This document shows, in pieces, positions 56,741 to 64,000 of a stretch of DNA of 64,000 nt. The stretch is from Blautia glucerasea (GTDB taxonomy: Bacteria; Bacillota; Clostridia; Lachnospirales; Lachnospiraceae). Under the pieces are notes generated by a model. It searched no databases. It was not told where the DNA came from and saw only the letters and a list, made by a program, of their open reading frames with translations. Positions within the stretch are counted from its first letter, which is position 1. Every line of letters starts with the position of its first letter. The position numbers and the translations under genes are program-made. The stretch is from the NCBI RefSeq assembly GCF_020537505.1, contig NZ_JAJBMO010000018.1, forward strand, positions 18,219-82,218, given 5' to 3'.

Positions 56741-56977
56741 ATGAGAGTAAAATCAATACAAAATATTGACGGATTCTTTAAAGCATTGGAAAAATGTCAG
56801 GGAAGAGTGGAGCTGATTACAGATGAGAAGGATGTGCTTAATCTTGCCTCAAAATTGACGCAGTATATAGGACTTACCAGGGTATTTAGCAATCCAGATG
56901 TGCAGTCTTATGAGATCGTTTGTTATAATGCGGAGGACTACGCATTGTTAAAAGAATTTCTCGTATGTGTCGGTTAA
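56741..56977 (+). CDS. Small HPr-like protein
   Basis: A 78-residue protein from ATG 56,741, with GAAAGGA upstream. The pattern VKSIQNIDGFFKALEKCQGR followed by VELITDEKDVLNLASKL resembles the second half of PTS HPr-like proteins, but the phosphorylatable His15 region and the usual Ser46 context are absent. The assignment is from memory of the fold and is tentative. It is the last gene of the operon and may be a regulatory or scaffold protein. Confidence 0.5.
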   Translation: MRVKSIQNIDGFFKALEKCQGRVELITDEKDVLNLASKLTQYIGLTRVFSNPDVQSYEIVCYNAEDYALLKEFLVCVG

Positions 56978-57274
56978 AATGCTGACTTTGAAATGATAAA
57001 ATTAATAAAAAGCTTTATATGGGTAAAATTATAATAATATATAGTATAAATATTGTGAAAAATGTCTTTTGCATTATAAAGAAATAATTGTTAAAATGAA
57101 CTTTGTGCAAGAGGAAACGATATTTGTAGAGAGATATGACACAGAAGTGCATATCTCTCTTTTTATATTATTCTCTTTTGCAAATATACATTGCATATCA
57201 AAAATTCGGGATCTGCCACTGATATTTCTACCAGCCATGAGGTGGAGAAACAGTAATCTGTGGTATTTGTAGCA
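56978..57274. other. AT-rich intergenic region with operon terminator
   Basis: No gene is supported. A strong terminator lies at 57,128-57,165. A promoter-like TTGTGA ... TATAAA pair near 57,052-57,080 could drive a short RNA that ends at this terminator, but this is weak. Confidence 0.4.
57128..57165 (+). terminator. Terminator of catabolic operon
   Basis: Perfect 11-bp stem AGAGAGATATG (57,128-57,138) with CATATCTCTCT (57,150-57,160), followed by TTTTTAT. Confidence 0.8.
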
Positions 57275-58543
57275 TCAGACAATTATCTTAAGAATAAAGC
57301 AATGGTCAGAAACAGAGAACTGACATTGTCCATTTAACTGATCAACATAATAAATAACACTTTTTACCCCTATACCGTGGCCGTCTCTGTTGGAAACAGG
57401 AATACCGTCTGCAAATTCAGGGATTTTTTCCACAGGATTTTCAACTTGCAGCAGAAGATGATTTTTTTTCTGGGAAACAGTAAGTTTGACCCATTTTGAA
57501 CTTATATCCATCTGTTCCAGTGCATGCATAGAATTTTCCAGTGCATTTGACAGAATAGTACAGAGGGCAAGGTCAGAACATGGCAATTCTTTTCCTGTAG
57601 AAATGTTGCATTTAAGGAGAAATCCCTTATCTGTAAACCGTGAATGATAAATGGAAATTACAGAATTAAGCATTTCGTTTCCTGAATATCTGGCAATGAC
57701 TGTGTCATCATATGCAGAACTGATTTCTCGGATATATTCTTCTGCTTTTTCAGGATGGTCATTCTGCAGCTGAGTAAGGATGATATTCAGATGATGGCGC
57801 ATATCATGGCGGAGAATTGCCAACTTTTGGCTGCTGATTTTAACCTGGTTGATTTCTTTTTGCATAGACTGAAGCTGGATCTTGCTAAGGTCATTATAGT
57901 GTTTCAGTTCCTGTTTGTTCTCGTATTCCCTGAAATAAATCATGAGAAAGATCAGGTAGGCAATGCAGAAGGCAAAGCCCATAAATTCTACTACAGCCTT
58001 GTTTCCGGAATATAACAGACTGGAAAATTTGGTAACTGCATAGTCGAAAATATAATACACAAAAGGAAGAAATCCTATAATACTGAGCTCTCGTGTATCT
58101 TTTGCAAAAATTGCTCTTGTGGAACAGAAAACATATCTGTAAAGAAATATAAATGTTCCAAGTGTGGTCAGTATCCTTGCAGAATAGTAGCACCAGTCAA
58201 TGCCCGTTACGTCCAGTATCAGCAATCCAATCCAGTTGCTTAACTGACAGCACAGATATGCGGAGAAAACTGAAATACTGGAAGATATCAGAGGATATTT
58301 ATAATGCAGAGACAGGAATAAGATTAGAGGAAGATGCACGATCAGAGGGTATGCCTGCTGTGCAACCGACGTTCCAAACGGTAAGAAAATAGACAGATAC
58401 AAACCGCCCTGAATACAAAATATAAGGAATAATGTGAGAATATTCTTTTTATTTGATTTTACGCCAAGAAAAAAGGCGGAACAGTAAATTCCAAAAAGTA
58501 AAGTGCTTGCATTGTGGACTACAGCCAGAATCTGTATGAACAT
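57275..58543 (-). CDS. GHKL-type sensor histidine kinase (AgrC-like)
   Basis: A 422-residue kinase. Six or seven transmembrane helices occupy residues 1-205. A coiled linker and the H-box LAILRHDMRHHLNIILTQLQ follow at about 240-260. The GHKL ATPase domain shows the N-box LCTILSNALENSMHAL (near 335) and the glycine box GHGIGVKSV (near 393). This architecture is typical of quorum or peptide-sensing kinases. No partner LytTR regulator is in the window. It faces the catabolic operon and ends close to its terminator. AGGAGG precedes the ATG at 58,543. Confidence 0.9.
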   Translation of the reverse strand: MFIQILAVVHNASTLLFGIYCSAFFLGVKSNKKNILTLFLIFCIQGGLYLSIFLPFGTSVAQQAYPLIVHLPLILFLSLHYKYPLISSSISVFSAYLCCQLSNWIGLLILDVTGIDWCYYSARILTTLGTFIFLYRYVFCSTRAIFAKDTRELSIIGFLPFVYYIFDYAVTKFSSLLYSGNKAVVEFMGFAFCIAYLIFLMIYFREYENKQELKHYNDLSKIQLQSMQKEINQVKISSQKLAILRHDMRHHLNIILTQLQNDHPEKAEEYIREISSAYDDTVIARYSGNEMLNSVISIYHSRFTDKGFLLKCNISTGKELPCSDLALCTILSNALENSMHALEQMDISSKWVKLTVSQKKNHLLLQVENPVEKIPEFADGIPVSNRDGHGIGVKSVIYYVDQLNGQCQFSVSDHCFILKIIV

Positions 58544-58576
58544 AACAGAACCTCCTGAATATCATTATATGTATTC

Positions 58577-58605
58577 AGTATAAAAGATTCTTGACTTATT
58601 AGCAA
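58577..58605 (-). promoter_or_regulatory. Promoter of sensor kinase gene
   Basis: On the minus strand, -35 TTGCTA (58,605-58,600) and -10 TATACT (58,582-58,577) are separated by 17 bases, about 30 bases before the AGGAGG site. Confidence 0.55.
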
Positions 58606-58827
58606 GTCTGTAGTCTATGAACAGTAACTCGGAAGTTTGACAGTTGAATATAAGAAAAAATGCTTGCAGGCCTTATGGTACCTGCTTTTTTTTTCTGCTT
58701 CAAAGCTCTTAACCAGTGTTGTACCGGCCTGAAATTATCGTTATGGGGTGTGCCTCTTGCATTCTCACTTTCTTTTCTGACGGCACCGACAGCCAATCTC
58801 CGAACTGCGGCGTTTCGAATCATTTAT
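58606..58827. other. Intergenic region with hairpin and GC-rich block
   Basis: A small stem GCAGG/CCTGC (58,666-58,685) followed by a long T-run is a terminator-like element reading rightward. The GC-richer block 58,700-58,820 could encode a basic peptide on the minus strand (ending near 58,599), but it has no ribosome site or family match, so I do not call it. Confidence 0.35.
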
Positions 58828-58889
58828 TATATTAGGTACCTTGACAAAATTCGTAGGCCATTTTATACCTTATTAAGGTACCTAATATA
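58828..58889 (+). promoter_or_regulatory. MarR operator and promoter
   Basis: A perfect 15-bp inverted repeat TATATTAGGTACCTT (58,828-58,842) and AAGGTACCTAATATA (58,875-58,889) brackets -35 TTGACA (58,841-58,846) and -10 TATACC (58,864-58,869), spacer 17. Each arm contains GGTACC. Binding of the adjacent MarR protein to either arm would block RNA polymerase. Confidence 0.8.
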
Positions 58890-58916
58890 AAAACGCAGAA
58901 AGCAGGAGGTTTTTTC

Positions 58917-59363
58917 ATGACGGGGCAGTACAAATCTTTAGACCAGAACAACAAGCTGATTTGGAATTTCCGGGATATCGGGCACACCATGCGTCAGATT
59001 TCCGAAGGGCGGGGCAGCCAAAAGCGGATTTTGATCCTGTTGCGAGAAACGGTGGGCATGACCCAGAAGGAGCTGACGGTGCACCTCGGCGTGCAGCCCG
59101 GCTCCGTCAGCGAGGTTCTCAACAAGCTGGAGAAGGCAGAGCTGATTCTGCGTTCCCCCAGCGAAACCGATCACAGAACCACGGATATTCGCTTGACACC
59201 AGATGGGGAAGTGATTGCGAAAGAGGCAAGCACCAAGCGGATTGAACGCCACAAGCAGATGTTTGCTGTGCTTTCCGATGAAGAAAAAGATACCCTTATT
59301 GCGTTGCTGGAAAAAGTCAATGCACATTGGGATCGGCTCTATCGGCATCCAGATGGTGAATGA
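58917..59363 (+). CDS. MarR-family repressor
   Basis: A 148-residue winged-helix protein starting with ATG behind GCAGGAGG. The HTH reads ETVGMTQKELTVHLGVQPGS followed by VSEVLNKLEKAEL. The wing contains Asp/Arg residues SETDHRTTD typical of MarR. It is GC-richer than the flanking genes, like the two exporter genes that follow and overlap it. It probably represses the exporter through the operator upstream and responds to an exported compound. Confidence 0.92.
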   Translation: MTGQYKSLDQNNKLIWNFRDIGHTMRQISEGRGSQKRILILLRETVGMTQKELTVHLGVQPGSVSEVLNKLEKAELILRSPSETDHRTTDIRLTPDGEVIAKEASTKRIERHKQMFAVLSDEEKDTLIALLEKVNAHWDRLYRHPDGE

Positions 59364-59364
59364 A

Positions 59365-61101
59365 ATGTGGAAGTACATCAAACGGTATCTGCTTTACGGG
59401 ACACTCGCCGCCATATTTATGGTGGGAGAAGTGCTGATGGATCTGCTTCAGCCAGAGATCATGAGCAAGATTGTGGACGATGGTGTTCTGGGCGTTCACT
59501 CCAGCGGCGTGGGAGATATGGGGCTGATCTGGACGCTGGGGTTGAAGATGATCTGTCTGGTTCTTTTCGGCGGGCTGTGCGGCTCGCTGAACAACGCCTT
59601 TGTCCACATGACTGGGCAGAATGTGGGCAATGAAATACGAAAGGATGCCTTCTGCAATCTGATGACCTTCTCCTTCCCGCAGGTGGATCGCTTCGGCACG
59701 GGTTCTCTGGTGACCCGAGTGACCAACGACATCACTCAGGTACAGAATTTGGTCTCCCAATTTATCCGAGGGATGATCCGCACTGATATGCTGATGTTCG
59801 GCAGCATCTTCTATTTGTTTCGGCTGAATACGCACTTCGGACTCATCGTTTTGTGCGCACTTCCGCTGATCGTGGGCTGTCTGGTGCTCTGCCTGTCCAA
59901 GGCAAATCCTCTGTTTTCCAGATTGCAGGCGCAGTTGGATCGGATCAATGCCATCATGCAGGAGGATATTTCCGGCATCCGCATCATCAAAGCCTGCATC
60001 CGGGAAAGCTATGAAAAACTGCGCTTTGGAAAAGCCATCGACGATCTGATCCGCACACAATTACATGTACTCACCATCCTTGCTTTTATGAATCCTGTCA
60101 TCAATGCGCTGGTCTATGTGGTAGTGGCGCTGATTCTGCGGGCAGGGGCGGTTGAAGTTGCCGCTGGTGTGACCACGCCTGGCAGCATTATGGCGGCTAT
60201 TACCTATACCACCCAGCTCCTCAACGGCATTATGGGCCTGACCATGCTGTTCCAGAACATTTCCAGAGGCTTTGCTTCATGGAAGCGTGTCAAAGAGATT
60301 CTTCGCACGGAGCCGGAGCTTCGGGACGGTCCCTTTGAAGGGCAGACCAAGCTGCACGGAAAAATCGAATTCCGTGACGTTTCCTTTGCCTATCCCGGCA
60401 GCGACCAAATGGTTCTCAAGCACATAAATCTTACCATCCATCCTGGGGAAACGCTTGCCGTTATGGGCGCAACCGGCTGTGGAAAATCTTCCCTTGTCAA
60501 TCTGATTCCGAGGTTTTACGATGTGACGCAGGGCAGCGTTCTGGTGGATGATGTGGACGTGCGGGAATATAACCTCAAAGCCCTGCGCCAGAAAATCTCC
60601 GTTGCGCTGCAAAAGGCCGAATTATTTCACCAGACGATTGGCCAGAATATCAGCTGGGGCAAGGAAGACGCGGACGGCAAGGCCATAGAGGCGGCGGTAG
60701 TCATTGCCCAAGCGAAGGAATTCGTTGATAAAATGCCTGATGGCCATGAAACCATGGTGGCCGAGCGAGGGGCCAGCCTTTCCGGCGGACAGAAGCAGCG
60801 CATTTCCATCGCCAGAGCTGTTGTAAAACAGAGTGAAATCCTGATTTTTGATGACGCGACCAGCGCATTGGATCTGAAAACAGAAGCAAATCTCTACGCC
60901 ACCTTGAAGCAGGCCCGCCCGGCCTGCACGAAGATCATCGTCGCCCAGCGTATCGCCTCTGCCCGGCAGGCGGACCAGATCGTTGTACTGGAAAACGGTT
61001 CTGTCGCTGCCTGCGGCAGTCACGCGGAGCTGCTGCGGGATTGCCAGGTCTATCGGGATATTTATGACTCCCAGATGGGAAAGGAGGATCGACATGGCTA
61101 A
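59365..61101 (+). CDS. ABC exporter subunit A (degenerate ATP site)
   Basis: A 578-residue fused membrane/ATPase protein. ATG 59,365 was chosen because GGTGA lies just upstream; 59,353 is an alternative. Six transmembrane helices occupy residues 1-310. The ATPase has Walker A GATGCGKSS (near 370), signature LSGGQKQR and Walker B ILIFDDATSALD, in which the usual catalytic Glu is Asp. This is the mark of the non-canonical half of heterodimeric exporters (TM287/288 and LmrCD type). It overlaps the partner gene by eight bases. Confidence 0.92.
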   Translation: MWKYIKRYLLYGTLAAIFMVGEVLMDLLQPEIMSKIVDDGVLGVHSSGVGDMGLIWTLGLKMICLVLFGGLCGSLNNAFVHMTGQNVGNEIRKDAFCNLMTFSFPQVDRFGTGSLVTRVTNDITQVQNLVSQFIRGMIRTDMLMFGSIFYLFRLNTHFGLIVLCALPLIVGCLVLCLSKANPLFSRLQAQLDRINAIMQEDISGIRIIKACIRESYEKLRFGKAIDDLIRTQLHVLTILAFMNPVINALVYVVVALILRAGAVEVAAGVTTPGSIMAAITYTTQLLNGIMGLTMLFQNISRGFASWKRVKEILRTEPELRDGPFEGQTKLHGKIEFRDVSFAYPGSDQMVLKHINLTIHPGETLAVMGATGCGKSSLVNLIPRFYDVTQGSVLVDDVDVREYNLKALRQKISVALQKAELFHQTIGQNISWGKEDADGKAIEAAVVIAQAKEFVDKMPDGHETMVAERGASLSGGQKQRISIARAVVKQSEILIFDDATSALDLKTEANLYATLKQARPACTKIIVAQRIASARQADQIVVLENGSVAACGSHAELLRDCQVYRDIYDSQMGKEDRHG

Positions 61102-62905
61102 TGAGAAAAAGCTCATGGAGCGCACCATCCTCGGCATGAACCGCCATGAGCGGTTTGTTGAGGTGGAGCACGCGCAAAACGCAGATGCAGCTCTCAAGCG
61201 TCTTGTTTCCTATTTCGCTAAGGAAAAAGCACTGGTGACCGGGATGCTCGCCATCGTGCTGGCAGGTACCCTGTGCGGCGTATATGCGCCCAGTCTGCAA
61301 AGCAACGCCATTGACATCATTGCCGGTGAAAAGACTGGCAATCTGGCAAAAACCATCATTGTGATGTTCGCCGCATACTTGATTTACAGCGTAAGTCAGC
61401 TGGCACAGGGGGTGCTCAGTGCAAAGATCAGCCAGCGTCTGGTCAAGCGGATGCGCGGGGAGCTGTTCGGGAAGATCATAGACCTTCCCATTCGGTATCT
61501 GGACACACATTCCCACGGGGATGTGATGAGTCGCATGACCAACGACATCGAAAATATTTCTACCACGGTCTCTCAATCGCTGCCATCCTTATGCTCCGGT
61601 GTGCTGACCATTATCGGGACAGTTTCTATCATGCTCTACTACTGCTGGCAGCTGGCGCTGCTTAGTCTTGCCACGGTGCTTCTGACCCTTCTGGCAACAA
61701 AGCTCCTTTCCGGGCAGGTACGAAAATTTTCCCGGAAGCGCCAGCAGCTTCTTGGACAACTCAACGGTATCGTAGAGGAAATGATCGACGGATACCGCAC
61801 CGTTGTGGCGTATGACCATCAGAAGATCACGACGGAGGAATTCTGCGGCACCTCCGATACCCTGACTAGGGCGGGTATCCGCGCCGATGTTTTCAGCGGT
61901 GTTATGGGGCCGGTAATGAACTGCATCGGCAACATCGGTTTTGTTATCATTGCGGCCTTTGGCGGATATTTTTCCATTTACGGCTATATTTCCGTGGGCA
62001 TTATCTCCGCCTTCATCGTCTATGCCAAGCAGTTCAGCCGTCCAATCAACGAAATTGCCCAGATCTACGGCCAGCTGCAAACGGCAATTGCCGGAGCGGA
62101 ACGGGTTTTTGTGGTGCTGGATGAGGAAAATGAGGATAGGTCCGGGCAGGCGCTCCCGGAGCACACCGATTCTACCGTCACCTTTGACCATGTGGACTTT
62201 TCCTATCGGAGCGGGCATCCCGTAATCCGCGACTTCTCCCTGACGGTACCCAGCGGCAAAAAGGTGGCGTTGGTGGGTTCCACCGGCAGCGGAAAGACCA
62301 CGATAGTCAATCTCCTGATGCGCTTTTACGATGTGGACAGCGGCAGTATCCTCATTGACGGGCAGGATATTGCCGCTGTCTCCCGGCAGGAGCTGCGGAA
62401 AAATGTAGCCATCGTCCTGCAGGACACGGTGCTTTTCTCCGACACGGTGCAGCACAACCTGCAATATGCCAACGAAAATGCAACTATGGAGCAGCTGGAG
62501 CAGGCGGCGCAGATGAGCCGCTGCAAGGACATGATCCACGCGCTGCCGCAGGGCTATCAGACCATGCTGGAATCAGGCGGGGCGAACATCAGCCAGGGGC
62601 AGCGGCAGCTGTTGGCCATTGCCCGGGCCTTTGTGGCCGATCCCAAGATCCTGATTCTGGATGAGGCCACTTCCAATGTGGATACCCGCACGGAAAAAGC
62701 CATCCAGAGCGCCATGCAGAAGATCATGGAAAACCGCACCAGTATTGTCATTGCCCACCGGCTGAGCACCATCCGGGATTCCGACCTGATCGTGGTGATG
62801 GATCAGGGGCAGATCGTGGAACAGGGCTCCCATGAAGAGCTTTTGGCACGGCAGGGAAAATACTATGCCCTGTACATGACTCAATTTGCCGGCTTTGCAA
62901 CATAA
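61094..62905 (+). CDS. ABC exporter subunit B (catalytic ATP site)
   Basis: A 603-residue partner of the preceding protein, starting at ATG 61,094 behind AAGGAGGATCG. Six transmembrane helices lie after a 45-residue cytoplasmic start. The ATPase has Walker A GSTGSGKTT, signature ISQGQRQL and Walker B ILILDEATSNVD with the catalytic Glu. Together they form a heterodimeric multidrug-type exporter under MarR control. The substrate is unknown. Confidence 0.93.
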   Translation: MANEKKLMERTILGMNRHERFVEVEHAQNADAALKRLVSYFAKEKALVTGMLAIVLAGTLCGVYAPSLQSNAIDIIAGEKTGNLAKTIIVMFAAYLIYSVSQLAQGVLSAKISQRLVKRMRGELFGKIIDLPIRYLDTHSHGDVMSRMTNDIENISTTVSQSLPSLCSGVLTIIGTVSIMLYYCWQLALLSLATVLLTLLATKLLSGQVRKFSRKRQQLLGQLNGIVEEMIDGYRTVVAYDHQKITTEEFCGTSDTLTRAGIRADVFSGVMGPVMNCIGNIGFVIIAAFGGYFSIYGYISVGIISAFIVYAKQFSRPINEIAQIYGQLQTAIAGAERVFVVLDEENEDRSGQALPEHTDSTVTFDHVDFSYRSGHPVIRDFSLTVPSGKKVALVGSTGSGKTTIVNLLMRFYDVDSGSILIDGQDIAAVSRQELRKNVAIVLQDTVLFSDTVQHNLQYANENATMEQLEQAAQMSRCKDMIHALPQGYQTMLESGGANISQGQRQLLAIARAFVADPKILILDEATSNVDTRTEKAIQSAMQKIMENRTSIVIAHRLSTIRDSDLIVVMDQGQIVEQGSHEELLARQGKYYALYMTQFAGFAT

Positions 62906-63106
62906 CTGCTATGGAGGCATCATTCAAGGAGTCCTGTCTAAAACACAGCGTTTGGCAAAAAACATTTGAAATTTTCCTCAGTATCCGCTATAACATATAT
63001 GTAATGTGTGTCGGTTCTACGTAAATCCAGTTGCAGAAGCGTCGCACGTTCTCGTTCTGGAACCCTGTGAGGAACGACAGACAATTTTATAAAATCGTGT
63101 AGCAGA

Positions 63107-63150
63107 AATGCGTAAATCCAGATGACTTTGGATTTACGCATTTTTATTTT
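63107..63150 (+). terminator. Strong terminator after exporter
   Basis: A perfect 14-bp stem AATGCGTAAATCCA (63,107-63,120) with TGGATTTACGCATT (63,129-63,142), followed by TTTATTTTT. Confidence 0.85.
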
Positions 63151-63219
63151 TGGCGCCGAACAGGCAGAAAAACCCCCCAGTTCAACTGGGGGTGAATAAA
63201 AACTTATAGTACAAAAAAA

Positions 63220-63279
63220 GACCTCCTGTGTTAAAATAGAAGTGATTTGGCGACCACACGACTAAAAACACAGGAGGTC
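63220..63279 (+). promoter_or_regulatory. IS200 ribosome-site-sequestering hairpin
   Basis: GACCTCCTGTGTT (63,220-63,232) is the exact inverse of AACACAGGAGGTC (63,267-63,279). The right arm contains the AGGAGG ribosome site of tnpA, so the stem would block translation. IS200-family elements are known to control transposase this way. Confidence 0.75.
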
Positions 63280-63284
63280 ATGTC

Positions 63285-63601
63285 ATGAAAGACATTAATA
63301 GTTTATCACATAGCAGATGTAGGAAAAATACTAAGGGAACTGTGTGAGAGAAAGGGAGTGGAAATAGAAGCTGCAGAGTGTTGTAAAGATCATATTCACA
63401 TGCTGGTGAGTATCCCACCCCACCTGAGTGTATCACAGTTCATGGGGTATTTGAAAAGCAAAAGCAGTCTAATGATATTCGACAGGCATGCGAATCTAAA
63501 ATATAAATATGGGGACCGACATTTCTGGTGCAGAGGATATTTTGTAGATACAGTAGGGAAGTACGAAAATGCAATCAGGGAATACATCAATAATCAACTG
63601 T
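63285..63601 (+). pseudogene. tnpA: IS200/IS605 TnpA (Y1 transposase), broken
   Basis: The ATG gives KDINSLSHSR and then a stop after about 20 residues. Another frame continues with VGKILRELCERKGVEIEAAE, the HUH motif DHIHMLV and the Tyr-bearing region RGYFVDTVGKYENAIREYI. About 25-30 codons between SLSH and the downstream part appear to be deleted, with a frameshift, and the C-terminus is cut. It cannot make a working transposase. Confidence 0.8.
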
Positions 63602-63835
63602 GAAAAGATTCTGGATAAATTAAGAACGATGAATTTCGCTGATATACAAGAACAAGGTTTTATTCCTCTTTACACACGAGACAAGCTAACTGATGCATTG
63701 CACAACATTTGTGGATTTGAAACAGATTATAAATTTATAACAAAAAGACAAATGAAAAATATTCAGAAAAAAGTAAAGGGTGGGAATAAAGTACTATATT
63801 CCAAAACGACGCAAAAAATCGCTGAACCCCAGTAA
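63602..63835 (+). pseudogene. Transposase C-terminal fragment (IS1634-like)
   Basis: The frame gives EKILDKLRTMNFADIQEQGF, then IPLYTRDKLTDALHNICGFE and TDYKFITKRQMKNIQKKVKG. This resembles the C-terminal end of IS1634-type transposases as I recall them. The N-terminal part is missing, cut by the IS200 remnant. A terminator follows at 63,816-63,865. Confidence 0.55.
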
Positions 63836-63865
63836 AATCAAGGGATACAGCGATTTTTTTATTTT
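63816..63865 (+). terminator. Terminator after transposase fragment
   Basis: AAATCGCTG (63,816-63,824) pairs with CAGCGATTT (63,848-63,856), followed by a T-rich tract. Confidence 0.65.
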
Positions 63866-63914
63866 GTAACTGTCAAAAACAGGTGTCCGTTTTACTTTCC
63901 AGAAAAGGAAGAAA

Positions 63915-64000
63915 AATGATGAACAGGAAAAACTGATCCAATTGTCAGGATGCGCTCAAGGATCTTTTAGGCGGTACCATTAAGGAAATGATGGAAGCGG
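63915..64000 (+). pseudogene. IS256-family transposase, partial at window end
   Basis: Near the window end one frame reads DALKDLLGGTIKEMMEA, the conserved N-terminal motif of IS256 transposases. Upstream, EQEKLIQL in a different frame is also IS256-like, and a TGA lies between in the first frame. So the 5' end appears frameshifted or partly deleted. The remainder lies outside the window. Confidence 0.55.

Larger units (their letters stand above)
63174..63601 (+). mobile_element. Decayed IS200/IS605-type element
   Basis: The left-end hairpin (CCCCAGTT/AACTGGGG within 63,174-63,192) and the regulatory hairpin (63,220-63,279) are typical of IS200-type elements, followed by a broken tnpA. The right end is missing: the sequence runs straight into another transposase fragment at about 63,600. 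Confidence 0.75.

Noticed and set aside
57040..57165. Small RNA ending at the operon terminator
   Set aside because: The promoter-like boxes are weak and the terminator is sufficiently explained by the upstream operon.
58599..58823. 74-residue basic peptide frame on the minus strand
   Set aside because: No ribosome site, no recognisable family, and it overlaps a terminator-like hairpin. Treated as non-coding.

Overview
The window looks like a low-to-mid GC Firmicutes chromosome, most likely a gut Lachnospiraceae. The evidence is gene style: TTG/GTG starts, AGGAGG ribosome sites, a Tn1549/Tn916-type integrative conjugative element (ICE), a Tn4451-type mobilizable transposon, and IS families typical of gut Clostridia. 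No rRNA, tRNA or CRISPR array was seen, and the species cannot be fixed from this sequence.

Positions 1 to about 7,177 are the right-hand part of a GC-richer mobilizable transposon: DUF3847 protein, a membrane-anchored XRE regulator with a duplicated leader peptide, MobA/MobL relaxase, CHC2 zinc-finger primase, VapE-like helicase/primase, TnpW and a large serine recombinase. Its right end lies inside the Maff2 gene of a larger ICE. That ICE runs from left of the window to about 38,560. It carries VirB6/TrbL, PrgI, VirB4, an NlpC/P60 hydrolase, DUF4315, DUF4366, topoisomerase III, a 2,245-residue thioester/Cna-B adhesin, an XRE regulator and a holin-like small toxin. It also carries a truncated SNF2/methylase-type gene abutting a truncated BlaR1-BlaI pair, a MOBP-type relaxase with MobC, several regulators and toxin-antitoxin genes, a sigma factor, excisionase, an orphan Phd antitoxin and a Tn916-family integrase. 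The ICE carries two large lesions: the transposon in Maff2 and the SNF2/BlaR1 junction.

Positions 39,822-56,977 are the most interesting part. A LysR regulator is followed by two transcription units that share the same 15-bp palindrome at the same distance from well-formed promoters. Unit 1 is a secreted esterase-like protein, then two nitrogenase component-1-like proteins (one very short, with a histidine-rich N-terminus) and a NifH-like iron protein with both cluster cysteines. Unit 2 is a tightly packed 12-gene operon: peptide/nickel-type ABC importer, a membrane protein, a MATE exporter, two PhlG/phloretin-hydrolase-family proteins flanking an SDR-fold protein with a substituted catalytic triad, a second alpha/beta hydrolase and a small HPr-like protein. 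I infer a co-regulated pathway that imports and processes a small molecule, possibly an aromatic ketone or polyphenol, using a nitrogenase-like reductase. The substrate is unknown.

Positions 57,275-62,905 hold an orphan GHKL sensor kinase and a GC-rich MarR plus heterodimeric ABC exporter cassette with a well-formed operator/promoter. The last 900 bases are IS debris (IS200/IS605, IS1634-like, IS256-like).
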